DNA of 64,000 nt from Novosphingobium sp. SG919 (GTDB lineage: Bacteria; Pseudomonadota; Alphaproteobacteria; Sphingomonadales; Sphingomonadaceae). The stretch's first letter is position 1, and each line of letters begins with the position of its first letter. The stretch lies in the NCBI RefSeq assembly GCF_012932495.1, contig NZ_JABCNG010000001.1:1674001-1738000 (forward strand), given 5' to 3'. The translations under genes were made by a program, and so were the position numbers. Shown here piece after piece: positions 25,544 through 34,753 of the stretch. The notes beneath the pieces were generated by a model. The model saw nothing but the letters and a program-made list of their open reading frames with translations, was not told the origin of the DNA and did not search any database.

Positions 25544-25980
25544 CCGCCCTGTTCGAACATTCGCCCTGGGTGGAAGAGCGCGCCGATGCCGCGCCATCTT
25601 CGGGCGATCGCCATGCCGATCTGATGGCTGTGGTGTACGCCGCGACGCGCGCGGAGCAACTGGCGCTGATCCGCGCGCACCCCGAACTGGCGGGCAAGGC
25701 GGCTGTCGACGGCACGCTGACCCAGGCTTCCGCCGCCGAGCAGGCCTCGGCCGGGCTGGACCGGCTGACGCCCGAGGAATTCGCGCGGTTTCATGCGCTC
25801 AACGCCGCCTATCGCGCGGCGCATGACATGCCTTTTATCATCTGCGTGCGGCTGACCGACAAGGCCGGCATCCTCGCGGCGATGGCAGCGCGCGCGCAGA
25901 GCGACACCGAAACCGAAATCGCCACGGCGCTTGCCGAAATCGGCAAGATCACCCGGCTCCGACTGGAGGATATGGCATGA
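25540..25980 (+). CDS. uraD: OHCU decarboxylase, short N-terminus
   Basis: 2-oxo-4-hydroxy-4-carboxy-5-ureidoimidazoline decarboxylase of 146 residues, producing S-allantoin. LFEHSPWVEERA, LIRAHPELAGKAA (catalytic His) and FHALNAAYRAAHDMPFIICVR are family hallmarks. The only start in frame is the TTG at 25540, with GGAAGGGG about 9 bases upstream. The product lacks the first helix (about 15-20 residues) seen in most UraD. It overlaps hpxZ (4 bases) and the next gene (4 bases). Confidence 0.88.
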   Translation: MTALFEHSPWVEERADAAPSSGDRHADLMAVVYAATRAEQLALIRAHPELAGKAAVDGTLTQASAAEQASAGLDRLTPEEFARFHALNAAYRAAHDMPFIICVRLTDKAGILAAMAARAQSDTETEIATALAEIGKITRLRLEDMA

Positions 25981-27431
25981 GCACGCTGCAACCCGTCGAT
26001 ACCGCTGCCCTGGCCGCGCTGGAAGCGGACCTGGCGCGCCAACTGGCGCTGGTGGACAGCTTCGGTCCGGACTGGACGCGCCCGCGCACGCACCCGGACG
26101 GCCCCGTATATGACGTGGTGATCGTGGGCGGCGGGCAGAGTGGCCTCGCCACAGCGTTCGGCCTCAAGCGCGAGCGGATCAACAATATCCTGGTGCTGGA
26201 CGAGAACCCCGCAGGCTTTGAAGGCCCGTGGGAAACCTATGCCCGGATGATCACGCTGCGCACGCCCAAGGGGCTGACGCCGATCGACTATGGCATTCCC
26301 GCGCTGACGCCGCAGGCCTGGTTCACCGCGTGTTTTGGCGCGGCGGCGTGGGAGGCGCTCGACAAGATCCCGCGCGGGGTATGGATGGACTATCTGCGCT
26401 GGTATCGCCGCGTGCTCAACCTGCCGGTGCGCAACGATGCCAGAGTGACTGGGATCACCCCGGCGGGCGAGGGTATCTACAGCGTGGCCTTGGCCGATGG
26501 CGAAACGGTGCTGGCGCGCAAGGTGGTGCTGGCCACGGGCATCCAGGGCGGCGGCGAATGGCATACCCCAGCGATGATCCGCGAAAACCTGCCGCGCCAC
26601 GTCTATGCTCATACCAGCGAGCCGATCGATCTCGCCGCGCTGAAGGGCAAGCGCATCGGCATCCTGGGCGGCGGCGCCAGTGCATTCGACAATGCCAACC
26701 ATGCCCTGGCGCAAGGCGTGGGCGAAGTGCACGTGTTCATGCGGCGCAAGGTGCTGCCGCGCATCAACCCGATCCGCTTCATGGAGCGGGTGGGCTTCAC
26801 CGCGCGCTATCCCGCGCTGAGCGACGCGGAAAAGTATCGCGCGATGGCCGCGTTCCTCTCGCACAACCAGCCGCCGACCAACGACACGTTCAACCGCGCG
26901 GCAAGCTGGCCGGGTTTTGGCCTGCACCTGGGCAGCCCGTGGACTGCCGTGGCCTTCGAGGATGGGCAGGTGATCGTGACGACGCCGCACGACCGCTTTG
27001 CGTTCGATTTCGTGATCCTCTCGACCGGCCTCATATCCGATCCGCGCCTGCGGCCCGAACTGGCCGGGCTGGCCCCGCATATCGCGCTGTGGGGTGACAA
27101 GGTGGCCATGCCCGAGGCGGAGCGCAACGCGCTGATCGACGCGCATCCCTATCTGGGCGAGGCGTTCGAGTTCACGCCGCGTACGCCGGAAGCCGCGCCG
27201 CTGCTCCACGGCCTGTTTGCATTCAATTATTCCGCGCTGATCAGCCTGGGGCTGTCCGCCTCGGCGCTGTCGGGCATGAAGAACGCGCTGCCCCGCCTGG
27301 TGCGCGGGATTGCCGACCAGCTGTTCCTCGATGATCGCGAAGCGCTGCTGGCGCAGTTCATCGCCTATGACGAGCAGGAGTTCGTCGGGGAATGGCCGCG
27401 CCCGGCCTCGGCAGTGGAGGTGGCGGCATGA
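25977..27431 (+). CDS. hpyO: FAD-dependent monooxygenase, HpyO-like urate hydroxylase candidate
   Basis: Flavoprotein of 484 residues with two dinucleotide motifs: VVIVGGGQSGLA (GGGQSG at 51-56) for FAD and IGILGGGASAFDNA (about residue 224) for NAD(P)H, as in FMO/Baeyer-Villiger-type monooxygenases. No uricase (UaZ/PuuD) or PHBH-type HpxO is present in the island, and this gene lies between uraD and uraH, exactly where the urate-oxidising enzyme is needed. HpyO, a urate hydroxylase not homologous to HpxO, is known from Xanthomonas. The equation with HpyO is from memory and context, not alignment. Confidence 0.72.
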   Translation: MSTLQPVDTAALAALEADLARQLALVDSFGPDWTRPRTHPDGPVYDVVIVGGGQSGLATAFGLKRERINNILVLDENPAGFEGPWETYARMITLRTPKGLTPIDYGIPALTPQAWFTACFGAAAWEALDKIPRGVWMDYLRWYRRVLNLPVRNDARVTGITPAGEGIYSVALADGETVLARKVVLATGIQGGGEWHTPAMIRENLPRHVYAHTSEPIDLAALKGKRIGILGGGASAFDNANHALAQGVGEVHVFMRRKVLPRINPIRFMERVGFTARYPALSDAEKYRAMAAFLSHNQPPTNDTFNRAASWPGFGLHLGSPWTAVAFEDGQVIVTTPHDRFAFDFVILSTGLISDPRLRPELAGLAPHIALWGDKVAMPEAERNALIDAHPYLGEAFEFTPRTPEAAPLLHGLFAFNYSALISLGLSASALSGMKNALPRLVRGIADQLFLDDREALLAQFIAYDEQEFVGEWPRPASAVEVAA

Positions 27432-27754
27432 CCACGCTGTCCACCCATGTGCTCGATACCACCAGCGGCCGCCCCGCAGCGGGCATGCGGATCATGCTGT
27501 GGTCTGCCGATAGCCTGCTGGCCGAAGGCGAGACCGACGCCGACGGGCGCCTGCGCGATTTTCCCGCGCTGGAACCAGGCGCCTATACCCTGGCGTTTCA
27601 TGTCGCCGAATACTTCCGTTCGGCTGGGCATGAACTGCCCGAGCCGCCGTTCCTGGACGTTGTGCCGATCCACTTCGGGGTGGCGGACGGCGGGCATTAT
27701 CATGTCCCACTGCTCGCCTCGCCCTATGCCTATTCCACCTATCGGGGCAGCTGA
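27428..27754 (+). CDS. uraH: 5-Hydroxyisourate hydrolase (transthyretin-like)
   Basis: A 108-residue enzyme that hydrolyses 5-hydroxyisourate to OHCU. It starts with LSTHVLDTTSGRPAAGM (catalytic His), has the DADGRL turn and ends in the diagnostic YRGS tetrapeptide. No signal peptide, so it is cytosolic. It overlaps the flavoprotein gene by four bases and precedes xdhA by one base. Confidence 0.96.
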   Translation: MTTLSTHVLDTTSGRPAAGMRIMLWSADSLLAEGETDADGRLRDFPALEPGAYTLAFHVAEYFRSAGHELPEPPFLDVVPIHFGVADGGHYHVPLLASPYAYSTYRGS

Positions 27755-27755
27755 C

Positions 27756-29186
27756 ATGGCCTTGCGATTTGTCTGCGATGGGGAATTGGTGGAACTCGAC
27801 GGCGTGGCACCGGGCGATACCGTGCTCGATTTTCTGCGCGGCCGGCCTGGCAAGACCGGCACCAAGGAAGGCTGTGGTGAAGGCGATTGCGGGGCCTGCA
27901 CCGTGCTGGTGGGAACGCCAGTACCGGGCGCGGACCGCCTGGACTGGCGCGCGGTCAATGCCTGCATCCAGTTCCTGCCGATGCTGCATGGCAAGGCCGT
28001 GCTGACGGTGGATGGGCTGGGCGAGGGACTCAATGCCCTGCAACAGACCATGGCCTGCAACGGCGCATCGCAATGCGGGTTCTGCACGCCGGGTTTCGTC
28101 ATGTCGTTGCAAGGGCGGGCGATGGGCGCGGTGGGTTGCGATCTGCCGGTGGGCGATGTGCTGGCCGGCAACTTGTGCCGCTGCACCGGCTATGGGCCGC
28201 TGCTGGAAGCGGGCGCGCAGCATCCCCCGGCGGGGCGCGACGATGCGCCCTTGCTGGCCATGCTGCGCGGCGCGACGGGGCCGGCCTGTGGCCATGCCAC
28301 CCTGCCCGATGGGCGCACCGCGCGCTGGTTCATCCCCGACAATGCCGATGCCCTGGCCACGCTCTTGGCGCAATATCCCGGCGCGCGGATCGTGGCCGGC
28401 GCCACCGACGTGGGCCTGTGGGTGACCAAGAAGCTGGTCGATTTGGAAACCGTGATTTTTGTGGGCGACGTGCCCGAACTGGGCATAATCGAGGATGGAG
28501 CCGAGGGCGTGACGCTTGGCGGCGCGGTGCGCTACGCCGATGCCCATGCCGCGCTGGCGCGGTTGAGCACCGAGCTTGGCGAACTGGTGCGCCGGCTGGG
28601 TGGCTTGCAGGTGCGCAATGCCGGCACGGTGGGCGGCAACATCGCCAATGGCTCCCCCATCGGCGACGGACCGCCGGCGCTGATCGCGCTGGGCGCCACG
28701 CTGACGCTGCGCTCGGTGCGCGGGCGGCGGACGATGCCGCTGGAGCAATTCTTCATCGCCTATGGCCAGCAGGACCGCGCCGCCGACGAATTCGTCGAAA
28801 GCGTGTTCGTGCCGCGTCCGGGCGGGCAGGATGTGGTGCATATCTCCAAGCTGTCCAAGCGGTTCGACAGCGACATTTCGGCGGTCTGCGGCGCGTTCCG
28901 CCTGACGGTGGAGCAGGGCACGATCACCGCCGCGCGCATCGCGTTTGGTGGCATGGCCGCCACCCCACGCCGCGCCGCGCAGGCCGAAGCGGTGCTGACG
29001 GGCGCGCCGTTCACGGCCGAAACCATGGCCACCGCAGCCGAGGCGATCCGCGCCGATTTTGCCCCCTTGAGCGATGTGCGCGGCAGCGCGGCCTATCGGC
29101 TGGAAGCAGCCGGCAATCTGGTCTGGCGGCTGTGGCACCAGGCGCAGGGCCAGGCGGTGCGCGTGCAGGAGGTGGCCCATGGCTGA
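27756..29186 (+). CDS. xdhA: Xanthine dehydrogenase small subunit (2Fe-2S and FAD)
   Basis: Iron-sulfur flavoprotein subunit of 476 residues. The ferredoxin-type cluster ligands are in KEGCGEGDCGACTV and the second cluster in QCGFCTPGFVM and NLCRCTGYGP. The FAD domain from about residue 190 carries IVAGATDVGLW and RNAGTVGGNIANGSPIGD. It passes electrons from the Mo subunit to NAD. It oxidises hypoxanthine and xanthine to urate together with XdhB. The ATG at 27756 lies next to the uraH stop. Confidence 0.95.
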   Translation: MALRFVCDGELVELDGVAPGDTVLDFLRGRPGKTGTKEGCGEGDCGACTVLVGTPVPGADRLDWRAVNACIQFLPMLHGKAVLTVDGLGEGLNALQQTMACNGASQCGFCTPGFVMSLQGRAMGAVGCDLPVGDVLAGNLCRCTGYGPLLEAGAQHPPAGRDDAPLLAMLRGATGPACGHATLPDGRTARWFIPDNADALATLLAQYPGARIVAGATDVGLWVTKKLVDLETVIFVGDVPELGIIEDGAEGVTLGGAVRYADAHAALARLSTELGELVRRLGGLQVRNAGTVGGNIANGSPIGDGPPALIALGATLTLRSVRGRRTMPLEQFFIAYGQQDRAADEFVESVFVPRPGGQDVVHISKLSKRFDSDISAVCGAFRLTVEQGTITAARIAFGGMAATPRRAAQAEAVLTGAPFTAETMATAAEAIRADFAPLSDVRGSAAYRLEAAGNLVWRLWHQAQGQAVRVQEVAHG

Positions 29187-31494
29187 CACCCTGACGCAGA
29201 CGCCTGGCCCGCTCGTGGGCGCTGGCTACCGACACGACAGCGCGCACCTGCATGTGGCGGGTAAGGCAAGCTATATCGACGACGAGCCCGAAGCGCCGGG
29301 CCTGCTGCACCTGGCGTTCGGCGTGTCGAGCGAAGCGCGCGCGCGGATCGTGGATATGGACCTTTCCGCCGTGCGCGCCGCGCCGGGCGTGGTGGCGGTC
29401 TATACCGCCGCCGACATTCCCCATGCCAACGATGTCTCGCCCGTGGCGGGGGACGATCGCCTGCTGGCCGATGGCGAAGTGGTGTGGCTGGGCCAGCCGG
29501 TGTTCCTGGTGGCGGCCACCAGCCGCCGTGCCGCGCGGCAGGCGGCCCGGCTGGGCAAGATCGCCTATCAGCGGCAGGACCCGATCCTTACGGTTGCGCA
29601 GGCACGCGCCGAACAAAGCCTGATCGAGCCAACGCAGCGCATGGCGCGGGGCGATGCCAATGCCGCTCTGGCCGCCGCGCCGTATCGCCTGGCGGGCCAT
29701 CTGGCCATGGGCGGGCAGGATCACTTCTATCTCGAAGGGCAGATCGCGCTGGCCCGGCCGCTGGAAGACGGGCAAGTCCATGTGCTGTCTTCCACCCAAC
29801 ATCCCAGCGAAGTGCAGCATCTGGTGGCGCACATGCTGGGCCTTTCTTCGGCCGACGTGACCGTGGAAGTGCGGCGCATGGGCGGCGCGTTCGGCGGCAA
29901 GGAAAGCCAGGCCGCGCTCTATGCCGCTGCTGCTGCGCTGGTGGTCTATCACACCGACCGCCCGGCCAAGTTTCGAGCCGACCGCGACGACGACATGGTG
30001 CAGACCGGCAAGCGCCACGATTTCCTGGTCGATTACGACGTGGGCTTCGATGCGGATGGGCGGATCGAGGGGCTGCGCCTCGGCCTGGCCTCGCGCTGCG
30101 GCGCCACGGTCGATCTTTCGCCCGCTATCAACGACCGGGCGATGTTCCATGCCGACAATGCCTATTTCCTGCCCGCCGTGGAAATCGTTTCGGAGCGGCT
30201 GAAGACCAACATGGTTTCGGCCACCGCGTTTCGCGGCTTTGGCGGGCCGCAGGGGATGCTGGCGATCGAGCGGGTGATGGATGCCATCGCCGGGCACCTC
30301 GGGCTCGATCCACTGGCGGTGCGCGTAGCCAATCTCTATGGGCCGGGCCGCGATGTGACGCCCTATGGCATGACCGTGGCTGACAATATCGCGCCCGAAC
30401 TCATCGCCCGCCTGCGCGAGGATGGCGATTATGAGGCGCGCCAGGCCGCCGTGGCGCGGTTCAATGCGGAGAATGCGATCTTCAAGAAGGGTCTGGCGCT
30501 CACTCCGGTGAAGTTCGGGATCAGCTTTACCACCACCCATCTCAACCAGGCTGGCGCGCTGCTGCATGTCTATGCCGATGGCTCGATCCAGATCAACCAC
30601 GGCGGCACCGAGATGGGGCAGGGCCTCTATACCAAGGTGGCGCAAGTGGTGGCCCAGGCCTTTGGCGTGGGGCTGGAGCAGGTGCGGATCACCGCCACGC
30701 GGACCGACAAGGTGCCCAACACTTCGGCCACGGCGGCTTCATCGGGGGCAGACCTCAATGGCATGGCGGCGCTGAACGCGGCGCAGACCATCCGTGCGCG
30801 CCTGGCCGAGTTCTGCGCGCGCACCTTTGGCGGCGCGGCCGAAGATGTCGTGTTTGCCGGGGGGCAAGTGCGCGCCGGCGGCGAAGCGATGCCCTGGCCG
30901 GTGCTGTGTCGCCGGGCGCACATGGCGCGGATTTCGCTGTCTTCCACCGGATACTACGCCACGCCCGATCTGCATTATGATCGCGACGCCCACCAGGGCC
31001 AGCCGTTCTATTACTTCGCCTATGGCGCGGCGCTCGCCGAAGTGGTGATCGACACGCTGACGGGCGAACATCGCGTGCTGGCCGCCGACATTCTCCACGA
31101 TTGCGGCCAGTCGCTGAACCCGGCGATCGACAAGGGGCAGATCGAAGGCGGCTTCATCCAGGGGCAGGGCTGGCTGACCAGCGAGGAACTGGTCTGGGAC
31201 GATGCGGGCAAGCTGCTGACCCACGCGCCTTCCACCTACAAAATCCCCACCGCCAACGACCGGCCCGACCGGCTGACCGTGACGCTGTGGAACGGGACCA
31301 ACCACCGGCCCACGATCCACCGCTCGAAAGCGGTTGGGGAGCCGCCGTTCATGCTGGCCAATGCGGTGTTTTCCGCGCTCGGCGCGGCGGTGATGGCCTG
31401 CAACCCGGCGGCGGGGTGGCCGACGCTCGATGCCCCGGCCACGCCCGAGCGACTGCTGGCTGCGGTCGCCCGGCAACGGGGCGGCGTGTCATGA
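29179..31494 (+). CDS. xdhB: Xanthine dehydrogenase molybdopterin-binding subunit
   Basis: Catalytic Mo subunit of 771 residues. Landmarks are the early GKASYIDDEP, RRMGGAFGGKESQA, FRGFGGPQG with the substrate arginine, INHGGTEMGQGL and the late KAVGEPPFMLA with the base glutamate at its end. No export signal. The ATG at 29179 overlaps the xdhA stop by 8 bases, and its stop overlaps xdhC by four bases. Length is normal for bacterial XdhB. Confidence 0.95.
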   Translation: MADTLTQTPGPLVGAGYRHDSAHLHVAGKASYIDDEPEAPGLLHLAFGVSSEARARIVDMDLSAVRAAPGVVAVYTAADIPHANDVSPVAGDDRLLADGEVVWLGQPVFLVAATSRRAARQAARLGKIAYQRQDPILTVAQARAEQSLIEPTQRMARGDANAALAAAPYRLAGHLAMGGQDHFYLEGQIALARPLEDGQVHVLSSTQHPSEVQHLVAHMLGLSSADVTVEVRRMGGAFGGKESQAALYAAAAALVVYHTDRPAKFRADRDDDMVQTGKRHDFLVDYDVGFDADGRIEGLRLGLASRCGATVDLSPAINDRAMFHADNAYFLPAVEIVSERLKTNMVSATAFRGFGGPQGMLAIERVMDAIAGHLGLDPLAVRVANLYGPGRDVTPYGMTVADNIAPELIARLREDGDYEARQAAVARFNAENAIFKKGLALTPVKFGISFTTTHLNQAGALLHVYADGSIQINHGGTEMGQGLYTKVAQVVAQAFGVGLEQVRITATRTDKVPNTSATAASSGADLNGMAALNAAQTIRARLAEFCARTFGGAAEDVVFAGGQVRAGGEAMPWPVLCRRAHMARISLSSTGYYATPDLHYDRDAHQGQPFYYFAYGAALAEVVIDTLTGEHRVLAADILHDCGQSLNPAIDKGQIEGGFIQGQGWLTSEELVWDDAGKLLTHAPSTYKIPTANDRPDRLTVTLWNGTNHRPTIHRSKAVGEPPFMLANAVFSALGAAVMACNPAAGWPTLDAPATPERLLAAVARQRGGVS

Positions 31495-32444
31495 CGTGGT
31501 GGGAAACGGCGCGGGCCTGGGCGGCAGACGCGCCGGTGGCGATGCTTTCCGTGCTGGCCAGCGAAGGTTCTGCACCGCGCGGGCCAGGCACGCGCATGCT
31601 GGTGGGCATGGGGCGCACCTGGGGTACGATCGGCGGCGGCGCACTGGAATTCCAGGCGATCGAACAGGCGCGTCGCACGCTGGACCTGGCCCCTGGGGCC
31701 TGGCGCATCCAGGACTATCCGCTTGGCCCCCTGCTGGGTCAGTGCTGCGGCGGGCGGGTGCGCCTGCTGGTGGAGCACCTCGATCCGCAAACCCTGGCTC
31801 CGTTGCAGGGCATGGAGGAAGGCGCGCTGTTGATCAGCCACTTTGCGCCGCACCGGATCGACCGGCACTGGACGGCAGAAGGCCAACCTTCCGCGCTGTC
31901 CGCCCGGGGCGACAAGCCCGAAGCCGGCACCCGCATTCTGGAACCGGTGGGCCAGTGGCGCCGCCCGGTCTATCTGTTCGGCGCCGGGCACGTCGGCCAG
32001 GCCATCGCGCGGCACAGCCATGGCCTGCCGCTGCGGCTGTGCTGGTTCGACACCCGGCCGATGTTCGAAAGCATCGACGGGGTTACCATCGTGCCCGACG
32101 ACGCAATCCTTTCATGCGTGGCACAAGCCCCGCCGGAGGCTGCAATCGTGATCCTCACCCACGATCACGCACTCGACTATCGCCTCACCCGCGCCGCGCT
32201 GCAACGGCCGGCGGGTGGCTTTGTCGGCCTGATCGGCTCGGCGACCAAGCGCGCGCGCTTCGTTTCGCGCTTGCACGGCGATGGGCTCGATGCCACGGCG
32301 CCCGGCCGCCTGACCTGCCCGATCGGCGTGGCCGGCATCGGCGGCAAGGAGCCTGACGTGATCGCCATCGCCGTCTTGGCGCAATTGCTGCAGTTGCCAG
32401 CAGATGTGGCGGAAACAACAGAGAAAGTTTCGATCCTTGGGTAA
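31491..32444 (+). CDS. xdhC: Xanthine dehydrogenase accessory protein XdhC
   Basis: Chaperone of 317 residues that binds and sulfurates the molybdenum cofactor and inserts it into XdhB. The N-terminal part has VLASEGSAPRGPGTRMLV and TIGGGALE, followed by LGQCCGGRV with the conserved cysteine pair. A Rossmann domain begins at VYLFGAGHVGQAIA and ends with VGLIGSATKRARF and GIGGKEPDVIAIAV. Translationally coupled to xdhB. Confidence 0.95.
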   Translation: MTWWETARAWAADAPVAMLSVLASEGSAPRGPGTRMLVGMGRTWGTIGGGALEFQAIEQARRTLDLAPGAWRIQDYPLGPLLGQCCGGRVRLLVEHLDPQTLAPLQGMEEGALLISHFAPHRIDRHWTAEGQPSALSARGDKPEAGTRILEPVGQWRRPVYLFGAGHVGQAIARHSHGLPLRLCWFDTRPMFESIDGVTIVPDDAILSCVAQAPPEAAIVILTHDHALDYRLTRAALQRPAGGFVGLIGSATKRARFVSRLHGDGLDATAPGRLTCPIGVAGIGGKEPDVIAIAVLAQLLQLPADVAETTEKVSILG

Positions 32445-33747
32445 GTTGCGTGCCTTTCGCGGCGAAATCCTGTCGGTGGGGGAAGACCCGCTCCAGGCAG
32501 GCGACGCGGTGGAATACCAGGCCGATGGCCTGCTGGTGGTGGAAGACGGCGTTATCGTGGCGCGTGGCGATCATGCCGATCTGGCGCCGCACTTTGCCGA
32601 TGTGCCGGTTACGTCGCTGGGCGGGCTGATCGTGCCCGGCTTTGTCGATGCGCATATCCACTATCCGCAAATGGATCGCATCGCATCGCATGGTGAGCAG
32701 TTGCTCGATTGGCTGGAACGGCACATCTTTCCCGCCGAGAAGGCCTTCGCCGACCGCGATCATGCCGATGACGTGGCGCAGGCGTTCCTGGCCGAACTGC
32801 TGCGCCACGGCACCACGTCGGCGCTGGTCTTTCCCACCGTGCACGAAGGCTCAGTCGACGCGCTGTTCCAAGCGGCGCTCGCGCGGAACATGAGGCTGGC
32901 ATCGGGCAAGGTCTTGATGGACCTGGGGCCCGAGGGGCTGAGTGACACCGTGGAGGCGGCGCGGGCGCAGACCCAGGCGCTGATCGCACGCTGGGCCGGG
33001 CGCGGGCGGCTGTCTTACGCCATCACGCCGCGCTTCGCGCTGACATCTTCGGACGAACAGCTTGCGCTGGCCGGGGAACTGCTGGCTGCTCATCCCGAAG
33101 TGCTGCTACACACGCACCTGGCCGAAAACCGCCACGAATGCGCGGCGGTGGCGGCGCGCTTTACCGAAGCGGCCGACTACCTCGACGTTTACGACCGCTT
33201 TGGCCTGGTGGGCGAACGCAGCGTATTTGCCCATGGCATCCACCTGTCGGACCGCATGGGCGCGCGCCTGGCGCAAAGCGGCGCCGGGATTGCCGTGTGT
33301 CCCTCGTCCAACCTGTTCCTGGGATCGGGCTTCTTCCACTTTGGCCAGGCAGACCGCCTGGGCGTGAAGCTGGGGCTGGGGACGGACGTGGGCGCAGGCA
33401 CCAGCTTTTCGATGCTCTATACCCAGGGGCAGGCCTATCAGGCCGCCCTGGCGCGCGAGGAGCGGCTCGATCCGTTCCGCGCGCTCTATCTCGCCACCAC
33501 GGGCAGCGCGCGGCTGTTGCATATCGCGGACAAGGTGGGCGCGCTCGCCGTGGGGCAGGAGGCCGATTTCGTCGTGCTCGACAGCGCGGCAACGCCCCTG
33601 CTGGCGCGGCGCTGTGCCGGGGCGAGCCTGGCCGAGCGGCTGTTTGCCATGCAAATCCTGGGTGATGATCGGGTGGTTGCGCAAACCTGGATCATGGGCG
33701 AATGCGCCTGGGACAAAGACAGCGCAAAAGGAGCGAATTGTGGTTGA
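32404..33747 (+). CDS. guaD: Guanine deaminase
   Basis: Zinc amidohydrolase of 447 residues that deaminates guanine to xanthine. GFVDAHIHYPQMD supplies the first metal ligands, LLHTHLAEN the next, VFAHGIHLSD and LGLGTDVGAGTSFSM the rest. The longest frame starts at the ATG 32404 and overlaps xdhC by 41 bases without a clear ribosome site. In-frame TTG codons at 32437 or 32446 would start nearer the conserved LRAFRGEIL and may be the true start. Same operon as xdhABC, which takes its product. Confidence 0.93.
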   Translation: MWRKQQRKFRSLGKLRAFRGEILSVGEDPLQAGDAVEYQADGLLVVEDGVIVARGDHADLAPHFADVPVTSLGGLIVPGFVDAHIHYPQMDRIASHGEQLLDWLERHIFPAEKAFADRDHADDVAQAFLAELLRHGTTSALVFPTVHEGSVDALFQAALARNMRLASGKVLMDLGPEGLSDTVEAARAQTQALIARWAGRGRLSYAITPRFALTSSDEQLALAGELLAAHPEVLLHTHLAENRHECAAVAARFTEAADYLDVYDRFGLVGERSVFAHGIHLSDRMGARLAQSGAGIAVCPSSNLFLGSGFFHFGQADRLGVKLGLGTDVGAGTSFSMLYTQGQAYQAALAREERLDPFRALYLATTGSARLLHIADKVGALAVGQEADFVVLDSAATPLLARRCAGASLAERLFAMQILGDDRVVAQTWIMGECAWDKDSAKGANCG

Positions 33748-34753
33748 TTTGGAAGCCTTTGTGCGCGGCCTGCCCAAGGCGGAACTGCACCTGCACATAG
33801 AAGGCAGCCTTGAGCCGGAACTGATGTTCGCGCTCGCCCATCGCAACGGCGTGGCGCTGCCCTATCCCAGCGTGGAGGCGGTGCGCGCGGCCTATGCCTT
33901 TTCCAACCTCCAGGATTTTCTCGACATCTATTACGCCGGCGCGGGTGTGTTGCTGACCCGGCAGGACTTTCACGATCTCGCCATGGCCTACTTCGCACGC
34001 GCGGCCGCCGACGGCGTGCGCCATGCCGAGATCATGTTCGATCCGCAGACCCACACCGATCGCGGCGTGCCCTTTGCCGAAGTGATCGAGGGGCTGTTGT
34101 CTGCCATGGATGAGGCGAAGGCGCGCCATGGCATGACCAGCGCCCTGATCCTGAGCTTCCTGCGCCATCTGTCTGAAGATGCGGCCTTTGCCACGCTGGC
34201 CATGGCCGAACCGTGGCTCGATCGCATTGCCGCGGCCGGCCTCGATTCTTCGGAAGTGGGGCATCCGCCAGAGAAGTTCGCGCGGGTCTTTGCCGCTGCT
34301 GCGGCCAAGGGGCTCAAGCGCGTGGCCCATGCCGGGGAAGAGGGGCCGCCGGCCTATGTGCACGAGGCGCTTGACCTGTTGCAAGTGGACCGCATCGACC
34401 ATGGCAATCGCGCGCTGGAAGATGAGGCCCTGGTTGCCCGTCTGGCGGCAGAGGGCATGACGCTGACGGTCTGCCCGCTGTCCAACCACAAGCTCTGCGT
34501 GGTCAACGATCTGGCCGATCATCCGCTGGACAGGATGCTGGATCTGGGCTTGGCAGCCACGGTCAATTCCGACGATCCGGCCTATTTCGGCGGCTATGTC
34601 GCCGATAATTATCTGGCCGTGGCGCGGGCACGTGGGCTTTCGCAGGATCATCTGGTGCAATTGGCCCGTAACAGCTTCACCGGCTCTTTCCTGCCAGCTG
34701 AAGCCATTGCCCGCCATCTGGAGGATATCGAGGCTTATGCTGCGGCACATTAA
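33740..34753 (+). CDS. ade: Adenine deaminase (adenosine deaminase-like, ADAL type)
   Basis: Zinc hydrolase of 337 residues. LPKAELHLHIEGSLEPELMF carries the metal-binding HxH, followed by AEIMFDPQTHTDRGV, VAHAGEEGPPAYV, RIDHGN and NSDDPAYFGGYVADN. The DDPAYFGGY stretch marks the adenine-deaminase branch rather than true adenosine deaminases. The start is the GTG at 33740, with AAAGGAG 6 bases upstream, overlapping guaD by 8 bases. It would convert imported adenine to hypoxanthine for XdhABC. Adenosine activity cannot be excluded. Confidence 0.85.
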   Translation: MVDLEAFVRGLPKAELHLHIEGSLEPELMFALAHRNGVALPYPSVEAVRAAYAFSNLQDFLDIYYAGAGVLLTRQDFHDLAMAYFARAAADGVRHAEIMFDPQTHTDRGVPFAEVIEGLLSAMDEAKARHGMTSALILSFLRHLSEDAAFATLAMAEPWLDRIAAAGLDSSEVGHPPEKFARVFAAAAAKGLKRVAHAGEEGPPAYVHEALDLLQVDRIDHGNRALEDEALVARLAAEGMTLTVCPLSNHKLCVVNDLADHPLDRMLDLGLAATVNSDDPAYFGGYVADNYLAVARARGLSQDHLVQLARNSFTGSFLPAEAIARHLEDIEAYAAAH

